Below, piece by piece: positions 1 to 4,976 of a stretch of 6,628 nt of DNA. Location: the NCBI GenBank assembly GCA_039026975.1, contig JBCCLI010000370.1, positions 1 through 6,628 of the forward strand, written 5' to 3'. Below the pieces are notes generated by a model. It saw only the letters and a program-made list of their open reading frames with translations. It was not told where the DNA came from and did no database searches. The stretch comes from JBCBKZ01 sp039026975 (GTDB taxonomy: Bacteria; Bacteroidota; Bacteroidia; J057). Within the stretch, counting starts at the first letter, position 1. Each line of letters begins with the position of its first letter. Made by a program: the position numbers and the translations under genes.

Positions 1-84
1 GCCCCTACAGCTAATGAGAAATCTGAGATCTGGGTACAGCAGTTCAGGGAGGAGATTCAGAAGGACAAGGATAAGGTCTGGTAA
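1..84 (+). CDS. C-terminal end of an unidentified plus-strand gene (partial)
   Basis: Frame 1 of the plus strand is open from the window edge to a TAA at 82-84. It encodes 27 residues, APTANEKSEIWVQQFREEI followed by QKDKDKVW. The composition is rich in Glu, Lys and Gln with two Trp, as in the amphipathic charged tail of a real soluble protein. The other frames through this stretch give no better candidate, and no start codon beginning a minus-strand gene is visible here. It would be the end of a gene lying mostly outside the window and convergent with the SRPBCC gene, with only four bases between the two stop codons. I do not recognise the family. An open frame of 27 codons could be chance, so confidence is moderate. 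Confidence 0.5.
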   Translation, partial: APTANEKSEIWVQQFREEIQKDKDKVW

Positions 85-88
85 TAGG

Positions 89-526
89 TTAAGCTTCTCC
101 CTCAGCAAAGGTCTTAAACTGATCCATGTATTTCTGCGTTTGCTTGCTGAAAGCGCCCTTCATGAGTACAGCCGTAACCGCCATGAGACCTTTGAATTTA
201 AAGATGTTGTGAGATTTCCATTTGGTCTTGGTGCTACCAGTAGAGATAAACTCATTACGCATATGATTTGTGACACCCTTGGTAGTGTAGGTTCCTGAGA
301 AGTGGGTAGGAAGGTTTCTTTCATCTATGGTTTCTATCATCTCTATCTTCCTGCCATTCATATCATACAGGAGTTTAGACTTAGCACCTGGTTGGCCGGG
401 TTCTCCACTTAGGTGTTCAAAGCTGACCAGGCCGGGCTGCCATTTGGACATATTCTCAGGATTGTCAAATAGTTCTATTACTTTTTTAATAGGTAGAGCT
501 AGATCAATTTCACATGTGTATTTCAT
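89..526 (-). CDS. SRPBCC (START/Bet v 1-like) family protein, cytosolic
   Basis: This 145-residue protein has no signal peptide or membrane segment. It has the outline of the SRPBCC helix-grip fold: a first strand (MKYTCEIDLALPIKKVIELF, residues 1-20), the 'DNPENMSKWQPGL' turn (21-33) typical of domains in which a helix precedes the cavity strands, alternating beta strands to about residue 112, and a long C-terminal helix (about 115-141) that would close the cavity. The family binds hydrophobic small molecules; some members are cyclases or carriers, and the ligand here cannot be read from sequence. The length is normal for a single-domain member. The ATG at 526 is directly followed by the first strand and has no Shine-Dalgarno sequence, as is usual in Bacteroidota. 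It lies 47 bases after the DUF6624 gene with no terminator between, so co-transcription is likely. The family call is confident; the function is unknown. Confidence 0.85.
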   Translation of the reverse strand: MKYTCEIDLALPIKKVIELFDNPENMSKWQPGLVSFEHLSGEPGQPGAKSKLLYDMNGRKIEMIETIDERNLPTHFSGTYTTKGVTNHMRNEFISTGSTKTKWKSHNIFKFKGLMAVTAVLMKGAFSKQTQKYMDQFKTFAEGEA

Positions 527-573
527 AGAAGCTTAGTTAAGTGTGTAAAGGATAGGGAGTCTTCTTATCAGGC

Positions 574-1224
574 TTACTTATCTTTTGGTGGTAAAGGTTC
601 TTCAGGATTGAAGATAGCTCCCAGTCTGTCTGCATTTTCCTCTACAGTCATAGGAAATCCTACTGCTTTTCTTCTTTCATTCACACCATCTGGATCTTCT
701 ATGGGCCAGATGAAGCTTTCCTTTCCCTCATTATTACTTGATGGCCTTGAGCTAGCCTGTGAGCCATAGATTTGTCTTTTGCCTTGGTACATAAGTATAC
801 GGTCTTGCATCATGGCCACATACATGGGATTTGCTTCTTGCTGCTCCGCTTGTACCTTTATCAGCGGGTAATATTTCTCCATGATGGCTACGTCAGCATG
901 CTGAATCACCAGAAACAGACTGGTAGCAGCTTTCTCTCCTACTGCAGACAAGGGCAACCATCCATAAGTATCCAGAATCTGTATTACTTTCTGCTGATTT
1001 AGTGCGTCCTGTTCAATAAGTTTTTTAAGGAAGGCAGGCTTTTCTTCTTCTGAGACTTGATTGGTGAATAGCTTCATCCTCTTAGCCTGATCCAGGTCAT
1101 ATAATTCCACAAGTCTTTCTGATAAAGAGTCATAAGGAATTTCTTGTGCCATATTTTGAAAGCTGATAAAAGTAGTAGCCAGGAAGATGAAGATGGGACT
1201 GATTGGGTGGTGGAGCTTATTCAT
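574..1224 (-). CDS. Exported DUF6624 domain protein
   Basis: This is a 216-residue protein. Residues 1-27 form a signal peptide: MNKLHH, a hydrophobic core (ISPIFIFLATTFISF), then a probable cut after NMA. The mature part matches what I know of DUF6624: 'DALNQQKVIQILDTYGWLPLSAVGEKAA' (73-100, the D..N...I...YGW...S.VG pattern), 'LVIQHAD' (105-111), 'MQDRILMYQGKRQIYGSQ' (139-156) and 'PIEDPDGVNERRKAVGF' (174-190). These conserved His, Asp, Arg and Gln residues suggest a binding or catalytic site, but no biochemical role for the family is known to me. It is probably periplasmic. A terminator lies upstream, so it likely has its own promoter in 1225-1280, and the small SRPBCC gene follows after 47 bases. 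The ATG start is chosen because the signal peptide begins there. The tail (about 195-216) is Pro- and Glu-rich. Confidence 0.8.
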   Translation of the reverse strand: MNKLHHPISPIFIFLATTFISFQNMAQEIPYDSLSERLVELYDLDQAKRMKLFTNQVSEEEKPAFLKKLIEQDALNQQKVIQILDTYGWLPLSAVGEKAATSLFLVIQHADVAIMEKYYPLIKVQAEQQEANPMYVAMMQDRILMYQGKRQIYGSQASSRPSSNNEGKESFIWPIEDPDGVNERRKAVGFPMTVEENADRLGAIFNPEEPLPPKDK

Positions 1225-1280
1225 GAAGATAAAAAAGGTGATTTCTCATGATAAAGACATAGAATGAGTAAAAGAATTGC
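1225..1280 (-). promoter_or_regulatory. Possible weak promoter region of the DUF6624 gene
   Basis: Because a terminator sits just upstream, the DUF6624 gene needs a promoter here. On the minus strand a TTTG (the end of the terminator T-run, near 1279-1282) is followed after 18 bases by TATGTCTT (about 1253-1260). The latter only partly matches the Bacteroidota -7 element TAnnTTTG. No Shine-Dalgarno sequence precedes the ATG at 1224. The placement is inference and weak. Confidence 0.22.
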
Positions 1281-1308
1281 AAAAAAAAGAACCGATCCAG
1301 AAGATCGG
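1281..1308 (-). terminator. Intrinsic terminator after the exported SRPBCC gene
   Basis: On the minus strand CCGATC (1308-1303), a five-base loop TTCTG, and GATCGG (1297-1292) form a perfect 6-bp GC-rich stem. It is followed at once by TTCTTTTTTTT (1291-1281). This is a classic rho-independent terminator, about 40 bases past the stop of the SRPBCC gene. It separates that gene from the DUF6624 gene. Confidence 0.88.
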
Positions 1309-1348
1309 CCCTCAACTTTAGGGAACTATATTTAGACATTTATAATCT

Positions 1349-1948
1349 TTAGCGACTATATCTCTTTTTGATTTCCTTGAAATTTTTGGTTTTGGCATTT
1401 ACTACCTCTCCTGTAGTCAAGTGATGTTCAAGCGCGAGTAAGTAGTCTTCTATCAAGTTTTTAAACTGTCCTTTTGCCATTCCCCCCATGAAGGCGGGCT
1501 TAGTTCGGAATTGCATAGTGAAGGACATTTCAGCTTTGCTGGCATCAATCTTCTTCACAGCATAAAAAGCCCTGGTATTTTCTACGTCTACCGGAAATCC
1601 CCCTGCCTTCAGCACTCTATTAGTAAATCTCATTTCTTCAGGATTCCAGTCCACAATTTTTTCGTGTAGCACCTTGGTCCCCTTTTTATTGAAATCACAT
1701 TTTCTTTGAGCACCTAATTCACCCTTGAGGGAACCGTTTTCATAACCAGAGTACCATATTTTGGGATGTGAGTTAGCTATAGCCCCATAGTCCTCTGCTA
1801 CAGCATTCCATACTTTTTCTGCAGGGACAGGGATGACACGTGAAACGGTAAATTCCTTGTACTTCTTATCCATTTTTTGGGCAGAGAGGGGTATGCTCAG
1901 TCCCAACACCAGCATAAACAGCCCCAATGTTCTAATCGATAGGTTCAT
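1349..1948 (-). CDS. Exported SRPBCC (START/Bet v 1-like) protein, putative TetR target
   Basis: This is a 199-residue protein. Residues 1-23 are a signal peptide (MNLSIRTLGLFMLVLGLSIPLSA, cut before QKMDKK), so the product probably acts in the periplasm. The rest is one SRPBCC domain: strand 'FTVSRVIPVPAEKVWNAVAEDYG' (33-55), the 'IANSHPKIWYSGYENG' segment (58-72), 'LGAQRKCDFN' (78-87), 'EKIVDWNPEEMRFTNRVL' (96-113), paired strands to about 148, and a C-terminal cavity-closing helix (about 157-178). Such domains bind hydrophobic small ligands; the ligand is unknown. A basic tail (KTKNFKEIKKRYSR) follows. The gene starts 60 bases after the end of the tetR gene and has a copy of the motif ATTAGACCA in that gap, which suggests control by that regulator. 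A strong terminator follows it. The ATG start is fixed by the signal peptide. Confidence 0.85.
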   Translation of the reverse strand: MNLSIRTLGLFMLVLGLSIPLSAQKMDKKYKEFTVSRVIPVPAEKVWNAVAEDYGAIANSHPKIWYSGYENGSLKGELGAQRKCDFNKKGTKVLHEKIVDWNPEEMRFTNRVLKAGGFPVDVENTRAFYAVKKIDASKAEMSFTMQFRTKPAFMGGMAKGQFKNLIEDYLLALEHHLTTGEVVNAKTKNFKEIKKRYSR

Positions 1949-1969
1949 GATAAGTAATAGATTGAATAA

Positions 1970-1989
1970 ATTAGACCAGTTTGTTTTAT
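1970..1989 (-). promoter_or_regulatory. Putative TetR operator upstream of the exported SRPBCC gene
   Basis: The minus strand reads ATAAAACAAACTGGTCTAAT. The 9-base core TGGTCTAAT is identical to one upstream of tetR (2595-2603), and the aligned 22-base stretches agree at 16 positions. It contains GGTCTA, the half-site I recall for NemR and for the LmrA/YxaF box (AWTATATAGANYGGTCTA), to which it matches at about 14 of 18 positions. The second half-site is degenerate. It sits 22-41 bases before the SRPBCC start, where a bound repressor would block initiation. A similar TTAGACCAG inside pckA (4055-4063) shows that the core alone can arise by chance. Confidence 0.5.
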
Positions 1990-2008
1990 TTGAACGACAA
2001 AAAAAGAA

Positions 2009-2590
2009 TTAGGTTCCCAAAAAAGTAAAAGTCATCTCTAACCAGCTATCTAAGTATTCTCTGTTCTTAGTCATTTTCATTCTGGAGAATCCTCCATAGG
2101 TACCTACATGCATATATTCTGCTAATGCTTTAGGAGAATAATCAGTTCTAATTTCTCCTTTATCTTGTCCCTCTTTTACACATATAGCTATCTCTTCCAA
2201 CCAACTTGTGAAGTTTATATCTGCCCCTTCAGCTAAAGCTGGATTAAGTCCTCCTACTTCCATAGAAATAGTATTAATCAGGCATCCTGCTATGAAGCCC
2301 TCCTCTTCATTAGCATCTATCAGGTAGGTGTAGAAGGACCGTAGTCTTTGAATAGGAGAAAGAGCCTGATTATGTAGGAAGGACTGGATCATTTGTAGGG
2401 AAGAGCTTCCGTAGCTATCCATGGCCTTTTTAGCAAAGTCCTCTTTAGAAGAGAAGAAATTATAGAAGGAACCCTTAGGGATATTAGAAGCTTTTAGGAT
2501 TTCATTAATTCCTACATTATGGTAGCCTTTAGTTCTGATAAGCTCCATACCCCTTTTAATAATATCCTCGGCTTGGTGTTTATATCCCAT
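2009..2590 (-). CDS. TetR/AcrR family repressor, NemR/YxaF-like
   Basis: This 193-residue DNA-binding regulator has the normal TetR length. The N-terminal helix-turn-helix domain runs from about 6 to 52, with the recognition part 'INEILKASNIPKGSFYNFFSSKEDF' (28-52) typical of the family. The C-terminal domain has 'GFIAGCLINTISMEVGGLNPALAEG' (98-122), which lines up with E. coli NemR 'GTISGCLTVKLSAEVCDLS'. Cys103 therefore corresponds to NemR Cys106, the redox- and electrophile-sensing cysteine, if my unaided alignment is right. The partner NemR Lys175 falls on Ser169 here, with Lys172 nearby, so the same sensing chemistry is not assured. The gene follows cdd by 24 bases and precedes the exported SRPBCC gene by 60. 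Both gaps carry the same operator-like motif, pointing to autoregulation plus control of the SRPBCC gene. The ATG at 2590 lacks a Shine-Dalgarno sequence. The TetR call is firm, the NemR-like subtype likely, and the inducer unknown. Confidence 0.92.
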   Translation of the reverse strand: MGYKHQAEDIIKRGMELIRTKGYHNVGINEILKASNIPKGSFYNFFSSKEDFAKKAMDSYGSSSLQMIQSFLHNQALSPIQRLRSFYTYLIDANEEEGFIAGCLINTISMEVGGLNPALAEGADINFTSWLEEIAICVKEGQDKGEIRTDYSPKALAEYMHVGTYGGFSRMKMTKNREYLDSWLEMTFTFLGT

Positions 2591-2594
2591 AGTG

Positions 2595-2614
2595 ATTAGA
2601 CCAATGTACTTATT
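2595..2614 (-). promoter_or_regulatory. Putative TetR autoregulatory operator
   Basis: The minus strand reads AATAAGTACATTGGTCTAAT and ends four bases before the tetR ATG. It matches the LmrA/YxaF box as I recall it (AWTATATAGANYGGTCTA) at about 15 of 18 positions and shares TGGTCTAAT with the site before the SRPBCC gene. It also overlaps TACATTGG, a near match to the Bacteroidota -7 element TAnnTTTG, so a bound repressor would cover a tetR promoter. It fills most of the 24-base gap between cdd and tetR. Binding is inferred. Confidence 0.55.
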
Positions 2615-3115
2615 TTACTTTTGATTTGGAAAAAGGTTTGCCTCAAGTCCTCCGAAAGCCAGTGGAAGCAAAAGGCTACTATTAGCTAAGTGAAGAAGCT
2701 TTTCTTCTGTCCCTCCAAGGTATAAGCTGATGGAGGCATTCTGCTTATTTTCCGTTTCCAAGAGTACCTGACGGCAAGCCCCACAGGGACTTACTGGATG
2801 GAGAGATTCCTGCTCTCCGAGCCTAGCAAGAACACACATGCTTTTTATACTGACCCGGGGGAACTGGGAAGCAGCTGTAGCTAACACCACCCGCTCAGCA
2901 CACAGGCACATGGGATAGGCAGCATTCTCCTGATTGGCTCCTCTTAGCACCTCTCCGTTTTCCAGTAAAATGGCAGCACCTACCTGAAATGTTGAGTAAG
3001 GAGACCAGGATAAGCTTAGTGCTTTCACACTTTCCTGATAAAGGAGGCTAGCATATTCGGGTAGTTCTTTTGCCTCAAAAATTTGGTAGTTGAACTCAAA
3101 AGTGTGTGTTTCCAT
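2615..3115 (-). CDS. cdd: Cytidine deaminase
   Basis: This zinc enzyme deaminates cytidine and deoxycytidine to uridine and deoxyuridine in cytosolic pyrimidine salvage. From the ATG at 3115 it has 166 residues. Key motifs are 'SPYSTFQVGAAIL' (38-50), the nucleoside-binding 'GANQENAAYP' (59-68, Asn61 and Glu63), the zinc and catalytic 'CAERVVL' (Cys72, Glu74) and 'PCGACRQVL' (Cys111, Cys114). It ends with the usual 'LLPLAFGG' motif (149-156). All three zinc cysteines and the catalytic Glu are present, so it should be active. The frame extends to a TTG at 3160, but that codon lies in the U-rich tail of the pckA terminator, so the ATG, which begins METHTF, is the better start. It is longer than the roughly 130-residue Bacillus type, as is common in Bacteroidota. 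The tetR gene follows after 24 bases and may be partly co-transcribed. Confidence 0.93.
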   Translation of the reverse strand: METHTFEFNYQIFEAKELPEYASLLYQESVKALSLSWSPYSTFQVGAAILLENGEVLRGANQENAAYPMCLCAERVVLATAASQFPRVSIKSMCVLARLGEQESLHPVSPCGACRQVLLETENKQNASISLYLGGTEEKLLHLANSSLLLPLAFGGLEANLFPNQK

Positions 3116-3156
3116 ACAAGATGTATTAACATAAAGGATACCTTTCTGCCAAAATA

Positions 3157-3190
3157 GCAAAACCCCTAATCGTAGATAGATCAGGGGGTT
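3157..3190 (-). terminator. Intrinsic terminator after pckA
   Basis: The minus-strand RNA folds into an 11-bp stem: AACCC, one bulged C, CTGATC (3190-3179) pairs with GATTAGGGGTT (3171-3161) around a seven-base loop TATCTAC. It is followed by TTGCTATTTT, giving a TTTTG run. One pair is G-U on this strand but A-C on the other, so the hairpin favours minus-strand transcripts. It lies 27 bases past the pckA stop and insulates cdd. Confidence 0.82.
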
Positions 3191-3216
3191 AGAAACGATT
3201 TTTCTCCTTGAAAAGT

Positions 3217-4797
3217 TTAGCTGAGGGCAGGGATTTTAGGACCTGCTTCTATAATATTTGTAGCAGTTTTATCTGCATACTTCTCGAAATTCTTCACAAA
3301 CCTATTTGCTAGATCCAAGGCAGCCTTATCATAATCCTCTTCATTTCTCCAGGTATCTCTGGGGTTGAGGATGGCGTTAGGCACATCCGGACATTTACTA
3401 GGCATCTCTAATCCAAAAATGGGTAGTGTACGATAGGGGACTTTGTTAAGCTCTCCTTTGAGGGCTGCTTTTACCATAGCTCTTGTGAAAGAAAGCTCTA
3501 TTCTGGAGCCATCTCCATATGCACCTCCCGTCCAGCCTGTATTTACCAGCCAAACGTTGATTTTTCCATCTTCACTATCAGATCCCTGGGCGAGTTTCTT
3601 CCCTAGCATTTCTGCATACTTAGAAGGGTGAAGAGGTAAGAATGGTGCTCCGAAGCAAGCTGAAAATGTATCTTGAGGCTCTGTAATCCCTTCTTCTGTT
3701 CCAGCGATTTTAGCTGTATATCCACTCATAAAGTGATACATGGCTTGTTCAGGGGTCAAGCGTGATATAGGAGGAAGTACTCCAAAGGCATCACAGGTCA
3801 GGAAGAAAATGTGTTCAGGCACATCTCCTCTTGACTTGTACATGATATTATCTATGTGGTAAATAGGGTAACTTACCCTGGTATTTTGTGTGATGGATAC
3901 GTCTTCATAATTTACTGAGACACCATCATCTTCAAAGCCTACATTCTCTAGTAAGGCACCGAATCTGATAGCCTGATAAATTTGAGGCTCCTTGGTATCT
4001 GAAAGGTCAATAGTCTTTGCGTAGCAGCCTCCCTCAAAGTTGAAAACATTTTCTTTAGACCAGCCATGTTCATCATCTCCTATAAGGCGCCTTTCAGGGT
4101 CATTAGACAAGGTTGTTTTTCCTGTGCCTGACAAACCGAAGAATAAAGCGGTATCTCCATCACCTCCTACATTGGCAGAACAGTGCATGGATAGGACATC
4201 TTTTTCTTTAGGGAGAAGGTAATTCAGGACTGAGAATATTCCCTTTTTAATTTCTCCTGTGTAAGCGGTACCGCCTATGATAACGGTCTTTTCCGAAAAG
4301 TTGATAATGGAATAGTTCTCCTGGCGGGTACCATGAACAGCAGGATCAGCCAAAACCCCAGGGAAGGCATAGACCGTCCAATCAGCGGTGTAGTTTTCCA
4401 TCATTTTAGCTGTAGGCCTCAGGAACATATTATAGACAAACAGACTTTGCCATGGGTATTCCGTGAACACTCGCACTTTCAGCTGGTACTTTTTACTTGC
4501 TCCTGCATAGGCATCCATCATGTACACCTCATCGAGGGAGTCTTTGTATGCCTTGGTTTTATCAAAAAGAGATTGAAAACTTTCCTGGCTGATCGGGAGG
4601 TTGATGTCACCCCAGTCTACCGTATCGGCAGTAAGATCATCCTGTACAATGAATCGGTCTTTGGGTGAGCGACCTGTAAACTTTCCGGTTTTAACCACAA
4701 GGGCCCCGGAACTGCTTAAGTTTCCAAGGCCCTTGATCAAACTTCTTTCTATTAAAGCGGCGGGTTTAAGGTTTTTAAAGAGCTTTTGGCTTGGCAT
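3217..4797 (-). CDS. pckA: ATP-dependent phosphoenolpyruvate carboxykinase
   Basis: The enzyme converts oxaloacetate and ATP to phosphoenolpyruvate, ADP and CO2, the entry step of gluconeogenesis in the cytosol. At 526 residues it is close to the usual 530-540. Visible motifs are 'TGKFTGRSPKDRF' (37-49, substrate-binding Arg43), 'YTGEIKKGIFSVLNYLLP' (179-196, metal- and substrate-binding Lys184/Lys185), 'SMHCSANVG' (203-211, metal ligand His205), the P-loop 'GLSGTGKTTL' (221-230), kinase-2 'LIGDDEHGW' (238-246), 'NTRVSYPI' (305-312, Arg307) and the adenine-region 'INVWLVNTGWTGGAYGDGSRI' (413-433). All catalytic residues appear intact. The ATG at 4797 is the only good start; the N-terminus is slightly shorter than usual, beginning about 30 residues before 'GALVVKTGKF'. 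No Shine-Dalgarno sequence is seen. The upstream repeats suggest regulated transcription, and a strong terminator follows. Confidence 0.97.
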   Translation of the reverse strand: MPSQKLFKNLKPAALIERSLIKGLGNLSSSGALVVKTGKFTGRSPKDRFIVQDDLTADTVDWGDINLPISQESFQSLFDKTKAYKDSLDEVYMMDAYAGASKKYQLKVRVFTEYPWQSLFVYNMFLRPTAKMMENYTADWTVYAFPGVLADPAVHGTRQENYSIINFSEKTVIIGGTAYTGEIKKGIFSVLNYLLPKEKDVLSMHCSANVGGDGDTALFFGLSGTGKTTLSNDPERRLIGDDEHGWSKENVFNFEGGCYAKTIDLSDTKEPQIYQAIRFGALLENVGFEDDGVSVNYEDVSITQNTRVSYPIYHIDNIMYKSRGDVPEHIFFLTCDAFGVLPPISRLTPEQAMYHFMSGYTAKIAGTEEGITEPQDTFSACFGAPFLPLHPSKYAEMLGKKLAQGSDSEDGKINVWLVNTGWTGGAYGDGSRIELSFTRAMVKAALKGELNKVPYRTLPIFGLEMPSKCPDVPNAILNPRDTWRNEEDYDKAALDLANRFVKNFEKYADKTATNIIEAGPKIPALS

Positions 4798-4824
4798 GCG
4801 AATTGGTTGGTACGAAGGAAAAAC

Positions 4825-4855
4825 TAAAGGTAAACTTCCTGTAAGGGAATCCCAA
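4825..4855 (-). promoter_or_regulatory. Putative Bacteroidota-type promoter of pckA
   Basis: On the minus strand a TTG (4855-4853) is followed after 20 bases by TACCTTTA (4832-4825). This fits the Bacteroidota pattern of a -33 TTG/TTTG and a -7 TAnnTTTG with 19-21 bases between. Transcription would begin near 4818, leaving a leader of about 20 bases before the ATG at 4797. The last base of the -7 element deviates from consensus. Confidence 0.42.
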
Positions 4856-4886
4856 CTAATTTCCCGTGAATAGAGGTAAAGTTCCT
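4825..4886. repeat. 16-base direct repeat, two copies, upstream of pckA
   Basis: On the plus strand TAAAGGTAAACTTCCT (4825-4840) and TAGAGGTAAAGTTCCT (4871-4886) agree at 14 of 16 positions and start 46 bases apart. The copy nearer the gene contains the proposed -7 element. The farther copy gives TACCTCTA at the equivalent place, with TTTC 20 bases further up. They may be paired regulator sites or tandem promoters. Confidence 0.6.
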
Positions 4887-4895
4887 TCTTTACCT
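4874..4895. repeat. Perfect 8-bp inverted repeat upstream of pckA
   Basis: AGGTAAAG (4874-4881), spacer TTCCTT, then CTTTACCT (4888-4895) form a perfect inverted repeat. No T-run follows on either strand, so it is not a standard terminator. It shares AGGTAAA with the direct repeat, making three copies of that heptamer within 68 bases. It is more likely a dimeric operator, although a small hairpin in readthrough RNA from sulP is possible. Confidence 0.6.
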
Positions 4896-4965
4896 TAGGA
4901 AACTGCTGACTGGCGTGTAGTGAAAACCCCCTCGATGGCGATTTTTTTCATCTGTTATTGACATT

Positions 4966-4976
4966 CCTGATTCAGG
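4966..4976. repeat. Short palindrome directly after the sulP stop
   Basis: CCTGATTCAGG is a perfect 11-base palindrome with a single central base, directly adjoining the sulP stop codon. The loop is too small and no T-run follows, so it is not a terminator. It may be a protein-binding site or chance. Confidence 0.3.

Noticed and set aside
527..573. Possible terminator or promoter between the DUF6624 and small SRPBCC genes.
   Set aside because: No stem with a T-run was found and only poor -7-like matches (TATCCTTT), so the two genes are more simply read as co-transcribed.
3116..3160. A 15-residue N-terminal extension of cytidine deaminase from a TTG at 3160.
   Set aside because: The TTG lies in the U-rich tail of the pckA terminator, the added residues do not look like the family N-terminus, and a good ATG exists at 3115.
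4055..4063. TTAGACCAG inside pckA, resembling the TetR operator core.
   Set aside because: It lies in coding sequence that encodes the conserved region near EHGWSKEN and has no promoter context. It is taken as chance and as a caution about the short core.
4333..4668. Open plus-strand frame of 111 codons inside pckA.
   Set aside because: It lies entirely antisense to strongly conserved enzyme sequence, with no start signal and no protein features.
4601..4873. Open plus-strand frame of 90 codons across the pckA start and leader.
   Set aside because: Most of it is the reverse strand of conserved pckA coding sequence, and the translated protein has no recognisable features.
4920..4950. C-run followed by a TCG-CGA pairing and a T-run (ATTTTTTT), resembling a plus-strand terminator.
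   Set aside because: The stem is only three pairs and no plus-strand gene ends nearby.
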